Source: an uncultured Mucilaginibacter sp.
GTDB lineage: Bacteria; Bacteroidota; Bacteroidia; Sphingobacteriales; Sphingobacteriaceae
NCBI GenBank assembly: GCA_903864275.1
Contig: CAIPFE010000028.1
Location: 62,001-126,000, forward strand
Direction: 5' to 3'
DNA length: 64,000 nucleotides
The position numbers and the translations under genes are program-made. This document shows positions 17,738 through 26,553 of the stretch, piece by piece (position 1 is the first letter of the stretch; the number at the start of each line of letters is the position of its first letter). The notes under the pieces were generated by a model. It saw only the letters and a program-made list of their open reading frames with translations, was not told the origin of the DNA and ran no database searches.

Positions 17738-18199
17738 TTACAGGTAGGTAATATTTATAGCAATAGTTTCAGGGTCTCCATTAAAACTAAATTTTGCATC
17801 AATGTATTTTGGAGGGCCAAAATGCCCTTTTGCATTATTTGAAGCGCCGACACCTTCTTTAGGGATTCCCAAAAAATTCGTATCCAATTTCTTATTATTA
17901 TTTTCATCGTGAAATACCGATACAGCATACTCGCTTGCAGGCAGGTTTTCAAAAACCACCACAGCCATCTTTTTGCTTATTGGGGCGGAAAGTATTTTTA
18001 ATGCTTTTTCAGGCGATTTTGGAAATCCCTTTTCCTTGTTAAATAACTCAACAACCACACTACCCCGATTGCTTTTGAAATCAGAAATGATAACTTTTAA
18101 TGTTCCTGTTGACGAAAATGCTTTTGCCGGAGATTTGGCTAAAAATCCGAAGAAACCAGGAAACAGCAGGAATACCAATAAATTTCGTTTCATATTCAT
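17738..18199 (-). CDS. DUF2141-family exported protein
   Basis: A 153-residue protein with an N-terminal signal sequence (MKRNLLVFLLFPGFFGFLAKSPAKA). The mature part matches DUF2141: LKVIISDFKSNRGSVVVELFN, then the DENNNKKLDTNFLGIPKEGVGASNNA block and the closing beta strands. DUF2141 is predicted periplasmic with unknown function. The start may be 18199 or the Met two codons later. It is divergent from a MarR-type regulator gene, which may control it. Confidence 0.85.
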   Translation of the reverse strand: MNMKRNLLVFLLFPGFFGFLAKSPAKAFSSTGTLKVIISDFKSNRGSVVVELFNKEKGFPKSPEKALKILSAPISKKMAVVVFENLPASEYAVSVFHDENNNKKLDTNFLGIPKEGVGASNNAKGHFGPPKYIDAKFSFNGDPETIAINITYL

Positions 18200-18314
18200 A
18201 GTGCCTTATATAATATAAATGATGTTTATTTGGCAAAAATATAATAATTTTGATATATATACAATACATTTAGCATAATTTTTATATTATTGTGTCATTA
18301 ATCCTGTAAAGACT

Positions 18315-18953
18315 ATGAATAAAACCGCAGAATTGGTCGTCCACTGGGCAAATTTTGAAGAGAAATATCCTGAAGTCGGGTTGGACGAGTTTTGCAGGTA
18401 TTACCTGGCGTCAAAACGTGAAAAAGAATATTCCGCTAATTTATTTGATGGCGAAATACCGCCGCGGGCGGATATCGTACTGACCAAATTACTTGATAGG
18501 ATATCAAGGCTGCATATGATATATGTGCAGCTTGCGCTGAAGGAAATGAAAATTAACCATTTCGAAGAATTCAGCTTATTAAGCGCCATTGCCAATCTGA
18601 AAACACCCCGGAAAACGGAGGTGATCTATCATACAATAAACGAGCTTTCAACAGGCTTGAACTTGCTGGCTGGTATGAAAAAAAACAAGTATATTACTGA
18701 ACAGGATGATCCGGATGATAAACGGTCCAAACGCTTAAGGTTAACCCCCAAAGGTGAAAAAGTTTTGCAAGGCTGTTATGAGAGATTTGCTAAGATCCCC
18801 GAAATGCTGTTTATGGAGATCCCAGAAGATGATATAGAACTTTCTATCATGCTTTTGAAAAACGTCGATTTAAAATTCTCGAAATTATGGCAGCAGCATA
18901 AAATTAAACCTTTTGATCAGGTTTATAAAAGTATCATAGAAAAAAGCGCTTAA
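18315..18953 (+). CDS. MarR-like winged-helix regulator
   Basis: A 212-residue cytoplasmic protein. A C-terminal half with KMNHFEEFSLLSAIANLKTPRKT, YHTINELSTGLNLLAGMKKNKYITEQDDPDDKRSKRLRLTPKGEKVL fits a MarR-type winged helix with the beta-wing DPDDKRSKRLRLT. An N-terminal extension of about 60 residues is longer than in typical MarR proteins. It is probably a transcription regulator. Nearby targets could be the DUF2141 gene divergent on the left or the ABC-2 transporter convergent on the right. No ligand is predictable. Confidence 0.8.
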   Translation: MNKTAELVVHWANFEEKYPEVGLDEFCRYYLASKREKEYSANLFDGEIPPRADIVLTKLLDRISRLHMIYVQLALKEMKINHFEEFSLLSAIANLKTPRKTEVIYHTINELSTGLNLLAGMKKNKYITEQDDPDDKRSKRLRLTPKGEKVLQGCYERFAKIPEMLFMEIPEDDIELSIMLLKNVDLKFSKLWQQHKIKPFDQVYKSIIEKSA

Positions 18954-19004
18954 TATTGCTCGTGCTTCCCGTTCTTCCATTTCCCTTTTAATGGATAAAG
19001 TATT

Positions 19005-20555
19005 TTAAACCCTGCTAATCTCCAACCTTCTTAACATAAAACTTACAAAAGCTAAAAACGCTATCAGCCCGGCTATTAAAACCAGGTAATTAACGTTATG
19101 GTTAATCCCGCCAAAATAGTCGGTAAATGGCACCAGCTCAACGTTTGCGTAAGTGAACATAAAAAACAATATCTCAAACAATTTCTTCCCACCGCTTAAT
19201 ATACCCAGGGCGACCGCAAAAAGCACAATAAAACCGCCGCCCATTACAATGCTTACCAGGGGCAAAAACTGCATCGCAACTAAATATCTTACCAAAAGCG
19301 GTGAGGCCAAAACCAATGATAAAATTATTCCCGCCATTATTTGGGCTGGCAATAACCTGGTTAAAGGTCTGTAGCTGGCATAAGTAAAATAATGGATCCG
19401 GTTAGTTTTTTCCTTTGTTGCCAGGTCCGACCAGCGCCCTACCTGCAAAAACCACAAAATAGGCAGGATGATTTGATGAGCGACAGTTAGCGGTGCAAAA
19501 GCCAGCGCTATCATTCCGCCCAGGTTGATTAGCCAAAGCCAGCGTGGGCCTTTACGGAATAACATCAGGAGCTCGGTCTTTATAAATGGAAATATACCGT
19601 ATGCCGAGGTAACCGGCGGCAGTTCCGAAAGTTTTATATCTTTCAATATTACTGCCTGTGGTATGATTTTAGGGAATTTACTTTTCTTTTTTGCTTTTAT
19701 TTTTTGCCTGATGTTGAACCGGTGAAAGAATTTCGAAGAGATAAAAATTAACAGCAATCCCAAACCTATCCATAAGGCCCTGCTCAAAACACTCGCTGCT
19801 GTCCAGTGTACTCCTTCAAAAATAAAAGAATGAATGGCTTTTTTGCCACCGAAATTGAAGCCCATGGATAAAGCCGTGTTTGCATCATGGTAATGGTGTA
19901 ACACAGTTTCCTGCATTGCTGTTGCTACTGGTGTATTGCCAAACAGATCCAATACACCCGCGCCGCCAGCGTCCAGTGTTCCCATCGCGCAGAAGAAAAA
20001 GAAATATCCGATATTCATTAATATGGCATACCGGTATAAAAACACCTCGCCTGTAACAGCCAACGCGGCAATAAAAAATATAGTTGGTACAGTAATGACC
20101 AGGTAGGGCAAAATAAATTGCACTACCTCGAACGGATATCCGCCCGAACGGATAAAAAACAGGGCAATTCCCATTACAAATACACAGGCTGTAATGCTTA
20201 GCAATACCAAAAAATTACTCCAGGCCTTTGCTAAAAGGTAATTTAGGTTGCTGATCGGTGTAGTAGCTACTATTTCACCCACCCCTGTATCCACATCCTT
20301 TTTAATGCCGCTGTTAGTTAGGTAGAACCCTGTCATAGATAAAAATACGCTGGTCATCATTGCTGTTACATAGCCTATCCATGCAGCATTCTGTACACCG
20401 ATATAATTACCGATACGAACGGTTGTATACTTAGCATCAGCAGCCGGTACAAATGAATGAGCAAAATATAAACTGATGGCAAGCGTAACCAGGAAGGCAT
20501 AGCTGCGGGTTCGCTGTTTATAATCGGATATGATGATCGTATAAAAAGTCCCCAT
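19005..20555 (-). CDS. ABC-2 type transporter permease
   Basis: A 516-residue membrane protein from the ATG at 20555. The longer reading to 20624 runs into the ATP-binding protein gene and is rejected. About 10-12 hydrophobic segments are visible, arranged like the ABC-2 superfamily with an N-terminal cluster, a hydrophilic loop carrying KAKKKSKFPKIIPQ and a C-terminal cluster. One base separates it from the ATPase gene, so they form one operon. It probably exports a lipid, polysaccharide or drug; the substrate is unknown. Confidence 0.88.
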   Translation of the reverse strand: MGTFYTIIISDYKQRTRSYAFLVTLAISLYFAHSFVPAADAKYTTVRIGNYIGVQNAAWIGYVTAMMTSVFLSMTGFYLTNSGIKKDVDTGVGEIVATTPISNLNYLLAKAWSNFLVLLSITACVFVMGIALFFIRSGGYPFEVVQFILPYLVITVPTIFFIAALAVTGEVFLYRYAILMNIGYFFFFCAMGTLDAGGAGVLDLFGNTPVATAMQETVLHHYHDANTALSMGFNFGGKKAIHSFIFEGVHWTAASVLSRALWIGLGLLLIFISSKFFHRFNIRQKIKAKKKSKFPKIIPQAVILKDIKLSELPPVTSAYGIFPFIKTELLMLFRKGPRWLWLINLGGMIALAFAPLTVAHQIILPILWFLQVGRWSDLATKEKTNRIHYFTYASYRPLTRLLPAQIMAGIILSLVLASPLLVRYLVAMQFLPLVSIVMGGGFIVLFAVALGILSGGKKLFEILFFMFTYANVELVPFTDYFGGINHNVNYLVLIAGLIAFLAFVSFMLRRLEISRV

Positions 20556-20556
20556 C

Positions 20557-21423
20557 TTAATTACTTTTATGTGTGAGGAACAGGTAAGCGTCTTCGAGCG
20601 AGGCAGGCGCAGGTACCGATCCATTTACGGGCTCGATACTTATATACCTTACCAACACTTTATCTTTTTGCCGGCTGGTATTTACAACCAGGTGCTTTGT
20701 TTTAAAATCAGGCAGGGCAGTACTTTCCAAAACTGATTCAAATACTCTGCCGTCTACCTGTTTGATGACTTCTGCCTGGGTGCCTTTGGTAATCAGCATC
20801 CCGCCCTGCATTATGGCAACTTCGTCAGCAATAGTTTCAATATCTGAAACGATATGCGATGATAAAATAATGATGCTGTTTTGCGCCAGGTCGGATATCA
20901 AATTTCTGAAGCGCATCCGTTCTTCCGGGTCAAGCCCGACGGTTGGCTCGTCAAAAATTAAAACTTTCGGGTCGTTAAGCAAAGCCTGCGCAATGCCGAT
21001 ACGCTGTTTCATACCGCCCGAATAAGTGCCGATGGGCGATTTTGCGCTTTCAATTAAATTTACGCCTTCTAATAGCGCTTCTACCCGTTTTCGCAGGTTT
21101 GGGCCGCCAACCCCTTTCATGGCAGCGATATATTCAAGAAATTCGTAAGCATTTAAGTTTGCATAAACCCCAAAATCCTGGGGCAGATAGCCAAGCATTT
21201 TCCGGATGTAATCAGGGTCCTGTAAAATATTATGGCCGTCCAATTCGACTGACCCTGTTGTCGGCCGGCTAATGGTGGCAATGATCTTCATCAAGGTCGA
21301 TTTGCCGGCCCCGTTTGGCCCCAATAAACCAAGGATGCCGTTTTCAATGGTTAACGAATAGTCTTTTAACCCATATTTTTCCTTGTTGAACCGCTTCGAT
21401 ATATTTTGGATGCTGAGTTTCAT
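20557..21423 (-). CDS. ABC transporter ATP-binding protein
   Basis: A 288-residue nucleotide-binding subunit. It has Walker A LGPNGAGKST (about residues 34-43), signature YSGGMKQRIG, Walker B VLIFDEPTVGLDPEE and the His switch SSHIVSDIE. A C-terminal tail of about 70 residues follows the domain, as in DrrA/CcmA-type exporters. It energises the ABC-2 permease encoded immediately downstream. It is cytoplasmic at the inner membrane. Confidence 0.95.
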   Translation of the reverse strand: MKLSIQNISKRFNKEKYGLKDYSLTIENGILGLLGPNGAGKSTLMKIIATISRPTTGSVELDGHNILQDPDYIRKMLGYLPQDFGVYANLNAYEFLEYIAAMKGVGGPNLRKRVEALLEGVNLIESAKSPIGTYSGGMKQRIGIAQALLNDPKVLIFDEPTVGLDPEERMRFRNLISDLAQNSIIILSSHIVSDIETIADEVAIMQGGMLITKGTQAEVIKQVDGRVFESVLESTALPDFKTKHLVVNTSRQKDKVLVRYISIEPVNGSVPAPASLEDAYLFLTHKSN

Positions 21424-21622
21424 GTTTAATTATGAAAAAGCGTGATTGCTAAGTAATTAGACACGGCGGGGTGCATTAGGTTACGGATGGCGGCCGATTT
21501 ATTAAGGAGGACTCAATGTGCGGATATTAAATTCGAAGGATCCGGGATCTTTGGAAACTTCGCCCCATAGCCTGTGAACTTCTGTTTATAAACCCTATTT
21601 TTACGCGCCAATTATAATTACT

Positions 21623-22480
21623 ATGAAAATTTATATCCTTACTGCAATAGTCGCACTATCTGTTTCAACATCAGCGAATGCCCAGCAAAGCAAACCCAAA
21701 ACAGACACGATTTTTTTCGAAGATTTTAACGAAAAAGCGCTGGACCGCAGCAAATGGAATGTGGAGATCAGCGGCCGTGTAAACAATGACGAGCAGGAGG
21801 CTTACGTTGATTCCGCGGCGACAGCGTACCTTGTAAATGGCGCTGATGCCGAAGGCGCAATAAATGGCGCCCTGGTTATAAAGGGTATTTATAAACCGGG
21901 AACTACAAGCACGGAAAATAAAAAATACGACTTTATTTCAGCTAGGCTGAACACGGAAAATAAAATGGAGTTTTCCCACGGCACGGCATCTGCCCGTATG
22001 AAAATGGCCGGGGGCGCCGGTTTGTGGCCTGCATTTTGGACGTTGGGCAACGGCAGTTGGCCTGATTGCGGCGAAATTGACATCATGGAGACTATCGGCG
22101 ATTCAAGCTGGCAAAGCAATGCGTTGCATGGCCCCGGCAATTTACCTTTGGTTAACAGGAACACCTTCCCGCCAGGAACAGATGTCACACAATGGCATAT
22201 TTATTCAGTTGAACGGACGGCAAATACCATTGTTTTCAAGTTGGATGGAAAAGTAACCTATACCGCAACCCGGGCGATGGTTGAGCATTATGGGCGCTGG
22301 GCTTTTGATGATCCTGAATTTATCATCCTTAACCTGGCCTTGGGCGGTAATTATCCTGCGGGCGAAAACAAAGTAAGCGCCCCTTATTATGGCCTGCCTG
22401 AAAGTACTGTAAATAAAATAAAGGCCGGTGAAGCAAAGGTGATGGTTGATTGGGTTTTGGTCACTAAAACAGACAAGTAA
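21623..22480 (+). CDS. Secreted glycoside hydrolase family 16
   Basis: A 285-residue protein with a signal peptide (MKIYILTAIVALSVSTSANA). The GH16 catalytic signature GEIDIMETIG contains the nucleophile Glu151, the assisting Asp153 and the acid/base Glu156. The jelly-roll fold is supported by SARLNTENKMEFSHGTASAR, GLWPAFWTLG, HIYSVERTANTIVFKLDGK and the closing strand MVDWVLV. It should cleave beta-1,3/1,4-glucans or similar polysaccharides in the periplasm or outside the cell. The size matches single-domain bacterial laminarinases. No PUL transporter genes are next to it. Confidence 0.95.
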   Translation: MKIYILTAIVALSVSTSANAQQSKPKTDTIFFEDFNEKALDRSKWNVEISGRVNNDEQEAYVDSAATAYLVNGADAEGAINGALVIKGIYKPGTTSTENKKYDFISARLNTENKMEFSHGTASARMKMAGGAGLWPAFWTLGNGSWPDCGEIDIMETIGDSSWQSNALHGPGNLPLVNRNTFPPGTDVTQWHIYSVERTANTIVFKLDGKVTYTATRAMVEHYGRWAFDDPEFIILNLALGGNYPAGENKVSAPYYGLPESTVNKIKAGEAKVMVDWVLVTKTDK

Positions 22481-22502
22481 TAATATGAAATGTACTTTTA
22501 AG

Positions 22503-22536
22503 CAAAAAACCCCCGGTTATTACCGGGGGCTTTTTG
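22503..22536. terminator. Rho-independent, probably bidirectional terminator
   Basis: A perfect stem (cccccggt / accggggg) with a 4-base loop is flanked by an A-run on the left and a T-run on the right. It lies between the stop of the GH16 gene and the stop of the convergent His-rich lipoprotein gene and can serve both. Confidence 0.85.
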
Positions 22537-22573
22537 TTATTATTAATGGTTAAACTTAACCATAGTAATTCCA

Positions 22574-22720
22574 TTAATGCTGGTCGCGGTCATGTTCGTG
22601 ATCATGACCCCGGTCACCGTCCTGGTGGTGCCTGTGGCCTTCACGGTATTCAACCGAGCAGCTTGATATAGCGGATGCAAATATCAGCAGCGCTATTATC
22701 CTTAACATGTACTTTTTCAT
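22574..22720 (-). CDS. Small His/Asp-rich lipoprotein, 48 aa
   Basis: A 48-residue reading frame with an N-terminal lysine pair and hydrophobic core (MKKYMLRIIALLIFASAISS) followed by a lipobox Cys (ISSC). The tail is only some 27 residues and is extremely rich in His, Asp, Arg and Gly (EGHRHHQDGDRGHDHEHDRD). A metal-binding or metal-buffering surface lipopeptide is a reasonable guess. The frame is shared with no other gene, ends next to a terminator and has a bona fide lipoprotein signal, so it is likely real. No known family is assigned. Confidence 0.7.
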   Translation of the reverse strand: MKKYMLRIIALLIFASAISSCSVEYREGHRHHQDGDRGHDHEHDRDQH

Positions 22721-23070
22721 AATAGTTGTTTTTTAAGATAGATATAACTGTATAGTTGCAATTAAAGTGCCAAAAAAAATTAGCCAGGATTTTTCAAATA
22801 AAAACCAGCACAATTTGTTTTTGAATTGATTGCAGGCAACGCAACTAATTATTTTCACGTACTCCTGATAACCTGTTATTTGAACAGGACATAAAGATTT
22901 AGATCATGCAGTTAGAAGTATTATCTGACAAATTTTTGATGGCAGAAAAGGATAATTTAATACTGAATTAGTGAGCAAAATATCTTAACGTTATTCAGAA
23001 TATTTAATTTTATCTTGTCATCAGAAATAACCCTGGCAATTCTTTTTTACGTTTATTTATTTTTTAGCAA
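22721..23070. other. Intergenic region, no supported gene
   Basis: This is an A/T-rich 350-base stretch between a small lipoprotein gene and the large NHL protein gene. It holds only a 21-codon frame at 22906-22971 without signal or family features. No convincing promoter was found; tttatcttg near 23014 is a poor -7 match. Confidence 0.5.
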
Positions 23071-25548
23071 ATGGCCGGCAATAGGTTTGTACCTGTAGTT
23101 TTTTTGATGTTATGTTTTTTTAACATCATTGCCGGTTTTAATAAACCCCACCGGCAACACTTGTCGTTTGAGCCTACCCCTCGTATCATAAGTCGCAAGT
23201 CAACAGCGGCTGCCCAGGTCATGATTAACCAGTATAATGCAGGTGGCAATCATAGTGCTGCTGCAACAAATAATCCAGTTGCCTTGCCCACTCCCCCAAA
23301 TATCACTTACCAAACGCCGCAAACTTATTATGTAAACACTGCAATCACGCCATTGGCGCCCACCAATACCGGGGGTGCCGTGCCGCCAAATATTTATGGT
23401 GATGTTTCGACCTTTGCCGGCACCGGGTCTGCGGGTAATACAAACGGCGCGGTGGCAGCTGCAAGTTTTAACAGGCCCGCAGGTCTGATTTTTGATAACT
23501 CCGGCAACTTATTTGTTTCTGAAACGGCAAATAATGATATCCGGGAGATCACGCCGTCAGGTATAGTTTCAACATTTGCGGGTACCGGCATAAGCGGCGC
23601 TGTAAATGGCCCGGGCAGTACAGCAACTTTTAATTCTCCTTATCAAATTGCTTTCGATGCCTCAGGTAATATGTACGTTGCCGACGGAGGCAACATGATC
23701 ATCCGGAAGATCACACTGGCTGGTATAGTTTCAACCCTTGCCGGGACAGGAACACAGGGTTCAACAGATGGCACGACATTAACGGCAACTTTTGATACGC
23801 CGTACGGGGTGGCCGTTGACGGCGCCGGCAATGTTTATGTCGCAGACCGGGGGAACAGTACGATCAGGGAGATCAGTTTAACGGGACAGGTTACTACCTA
23901 TGCTGTACTTGACGGATCTGGTGTACCTTTGAATAATACTGGCCTCGGTTATTTAGTTATTGATGCTTCGGGTAATTTATATTTCGGTGACAGTAACCAG
24001 GTAAAAATAATCTTACCATCGGGACCGGTAAATGTAATTGCTGGAAGTACTACCAGCGGGTTTGCGAATGGCATTGGGGCAGCTGCAACTTTTAACAAGC
24101 CGATAGGCATTGCCGTTGATGCTTTGGGCAATATTTATCTTGGCGATGCTTTTAATAATGGCATCAGAAGGATCACGCCCGCCGGGCTTGTAACTACCGT
24201 TGCGGGGAATGGGGGTAACGGCGCTATCAATGGGGTCAGCTCAACGGCAAGTTTTAATACCCCTTTTGGAGTTACAATTGATAATACGGGAAATTTCCTG
24301 TATGTAGCTGATTGGGGTAATAATCTTATCCGTAAAGTAACGATCACCGGTTATTCGATTGATAAATCGTTACCAACCGGGATGACTTTCGACCCGACCA
24401 CAGGGATAATAAGTGGCACGCCCGCTGTGGTTTCACCGCCTATAACTTATACTATAACGGCATATAATACAGGCGGGAGCAGCGCCACAACCGTTAATAT
24501 CGAGGTTGATGAGCAAACTGTTACCTTCCCGCCGATACCGGTCAAAACGGTCTGTGATGCCGATTTTGATCCCGGCGCTACCAGTACCGGGACCGTTACT
24601 TATTCCAGCGCAAATTCAGCCGTTGCGACTATCGTTGCAGGCGAATTACATATAACAGGGGCGGGCACATCAGTGATAACAGCATCCGATGGAACTTCGC
24701 AGCCTACACAAACGTTGACTGTTACCGCAGCGGTGACACCGACAATTGCCATTTCGCCGGCCAATATTGATACATGCCAGGGTTCAACCGTAATTTATTC
24801 GGCTGTAATAACCAATGGTGGAACAAAACCAGTTTACCAATGGCAACTTAACGGGCAAAATATTGGTAGCAATAGCCCCACCTTTACAAGCAGCAATTTA
24901 AGCACTAATGATCAAATAGCCTGCATACTTACATCCGATGTGGTATGCACCACAAACGCGACCGCAGCATCAAACGCTGCGACTTTTACGGTTGACCAGC
25001 CGGCGCCCCCGACTATAAGCATCCTATCAACAGCCGCTGGCCCTGTTTGCCCCGGAACTGAACTTGATTTTATCGCCACCGCAGTGAGCCCCGGTAACAG
25101 CCTGATTTATCAATGGCAGGTAAACGGCCTCAATGTAGGCGCCAACAGCGCAACCTTTAACACCAGCAGTCTGGCTAACGGTGACCTGGTTACCTGCATC
25201 TTGACCAGCGTTGGCAAATGTTTGATTAATCCCACCGCATCATCCAACACCATAACCGTCAATATTAACCCGGCAAGCGCTTGTATCATAGTAATACCTA
25301 ACGCATTTACGCCAAATGGCGATGGGGTTAATGACTTTTGGGATATCAGCGCGTTGCAGGGTTACCCGCAATGCACAGTGAATATTTTTAACCGTTATGG
25401 CGCGATGGTTTATAACTCGGTTGGGTATCCAAGAGCCTGGGATGGCACCTATGGGGGCAGCGCTTTGCCAGTGGGCACCTATTATTACATCATCGATCTT
25501 AAAAACGGCAGGAAAAAACTGGCCGGCCCTGTAACAATTTTGCGATAA
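23071..25548 (+). CDS. Large NHL-repeat/Ig-like protein with T9SS type B sorting domain
   Basis: An 825-residue exported protein with a short signal sequence (MAGNRFVPVVFLMLCFFN...). About residues 105-430 hold six or so NHL-type blades, each with the pattern STFAGTG, FNxPxGL/IAxD, GNxYVADxxN, IRKI. Putative Ig-like folds follow (GMTFDPTTGIISGTPA), and two tandem YQWQ/VNGLNVGxNSxTF Ig repeats (about 600-740). The last 85 residues match the gliding-motility-associated/T9SS type B C-terminal domain (NAFTPNGDGVNDFWDI, YGAMVYNS, WDGTYGGSALPVGTYYYIIDL). It should be secreted by type IX secretion and retained at the surface or released. It may be an adhesin or sugar-binding protein; there is no catalytic motif. 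Confidence 0.9.
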   Translation: MAGNRFVPVVFLMLCFFNIIAGFNKPHRQHLSFEPTPRIISRKSTAAAQVMINQYNAGGNHSAAATNNPVALPTPPNITYQTPQTYYVNTAITPLAPTNTGGAVPPNIYGDVSTFAGTGSAGNTNGAVAAASFNRPAGLIFDNSGNLFVSETANNDIREITPSGIVSTFAGTGISGAVNGPGSTATFNSPYQIAFDASGNMYVADGGNMIIRKITLAGIVSTLAGTGTQGSTDGTTLTATFDTPYGVAVDGAGNVYVADRGNSTIREISLTGQVTTYAVLDGSGVPLNNTGLGYLVIDASGNLYFGDSNQVKIILPSGPVNVIAGSTTSGFANGIGAAATFNKPIGIAVDALGNIYLGDAFNNGIRRITPAGLVTTVAGNGGNGAINGVSSTASFNTPFGVTIDNTGNFLYVADWGNNLIRKVTITGYSIDKSLPTGMTFDPTTGIISGTPAVVSPPITYTITAYNTGGSSATTVNIEVDEQTVTFPPIPVKTVCDADFDPGATSTGTVTYSSANSAVATIVAGELHITGAGTSVITASDGTSQPTQTLTVTAAVTPTIAISPANIDTCQGSTVIYSAVITNGGTKPVYQWQLNGQNIGSNSPTFTSSNLSTNDQIACILTSDVVCTTNATAASNAATFTVDQPAPPTISILSTAAGPVCPGTELDFIATAVSPGNSLIYQWQVNGLNVGANSATFNTSSLANGDLVTCILTSVGKCLINPTASSNTITVNINPASACIIVIPNAFTPNGDGVNDFWDISALQGYPQCTVNIFNRYGAMVYNSVGYPRAWDGTYGGSALPVGTYYYIIDLKNGRKKLAGPVTILR

Positions 25549-25671
25549 TAAATTGGATTGAGCCGTTTTATTTCAAGTTTCCCCGCAATTTGGATTAATC
25601 ATAACATATAAATATTTAACTAAAAACTAATTTTAGGAAACTTCTTTGAGATTAACACGTATTAATATTAT

Positions 25672-25905
25672 ATGAGAGGTTATATCAACATTCCGGGATC
25701 GATTTACTGCAAGCTTTGTAAGGAATGCGGTGCGCGACCTGTGATCGTTCCGGTTGACGATATAGGGTATGTTGTTAAATGTTCCAAAGACGACAGGCAT
25801 TACCAAACGATGCCCGGCGTGGTAGATATTGAAGACTGGAACCGTCATAACACTATAGTAACTTCGTCTTTTGAGTATAACCTGGGCCCCAGGATGGCCT
25901 GGTAA
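25672..25905 (+). CDS. Small Cys-containing hypothetical protein, 77 aa
   Basis: A 77-residue product with two close cysteine pairs (YCKLCKECGARP and VVKCSKDD), suggestive of a small zinc or rubredoxin-like site but without a complete known motif. There is no signal peptide. The frame is real-looking, with balanced composition and a C-terminal PRMAW. Neighbours do not inform the function. Confidence 0.55.
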   Translation: MRGYINIPGSIYCKLCKECGARPVIVPVDDIGYVVKCSKDDRHYQTMPGVVDIEDWNRHNTIVTSSFEYNLGPRMAW

Positions 25906-26058
25906 GTTGCTGCGGTTTGCTGTTTGATGTTTATTGTTTGAAGTTTCAGTAGCGGGCGCAGTGGTTTACGGATTGCAATTAGCAAACTTAGGAGCTGCAA
26001 ACTTTCGTGACCCTCCACTCGCTAAATTATTTTACATTTAGTGCTTAATCAAAGGAAA

Positions 26059-26553
26059 ATGGCCGGTCTTTCTAAATCAATCCCTTCAAAATCAAACTTT
26101 CTTAAATTAACGGTCTTACTTTTTGTGGTTGTTTTACCTTTTTCCAGCTACTCGCAAAACGTTAGTGCCGTTAACCAACCTGTTTTTAACCATGCGGCTT
26201 TGTGCGCGCGCAACCTCAAAAAGACCGCCGACTTTTACAGCACGGTATTACAGCTTAAAAAAATACACCATCCTTTTAATGATACCCTGCATGTATGGTT
26301 TAAAATTGGTGAGGGCCTCGCTTTACACGTTATACAGGGCGATTGTCCCGAAACAGTTCATGATATAGGTATTCATTTATGTTTTAGTGTTGCCTCGCTT
26401 GATGCATTTATGAAGCACCTTGACACGTTAAATGTTAAATATGGCAATTGGACCGGGGAGCCTAAAAAAGTACAGCTAAGGGCTGACGGTGTGCATCAAA
26501 TCTATTTCCAGGACCCTGATAACTTTTGGATAGAGGTGAACGATGCCAAATGA
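26059..26553 (+). CDS. Exported VOC-family protein
   Basis: The ATG at 26059, preceded by aaagga, gives 164 residues. Residues 14-33 form a hydrophobic signal segment ending FSSYSQ. The mature part is glyoxalase-like: [71 protein letters not shown], with His/Glu pairs at the start and end of the fold that could bind metal. An exported VOC enzyme is uncommon. It overlaps the downstream kinase gene by 11 bases, suggesting cotranscription. The GTG at 26041 is an alternative start. Confidence 0.82.
   Translation: MAGLSKSIPSKSNFLKLTVLLFVVVLPFSSYSQNVSAVNQPVFNHAALCARNLKKTADFYSTVLQLKKIHHPFNDTLHVWFKIGEGLALHVIQGDCPETVHDIGIHLCFSVASLDAFMKHLDTLNVKYGNWTGEPKKVQLRADGVHQIYFQDPDNFWIEVNDAK

Noticed and set aside
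22906..22971. 21-codon frame MQLEVLSDKFLMAEK...
   Set aside because: Too short, with no signal, repeat or context to support it.
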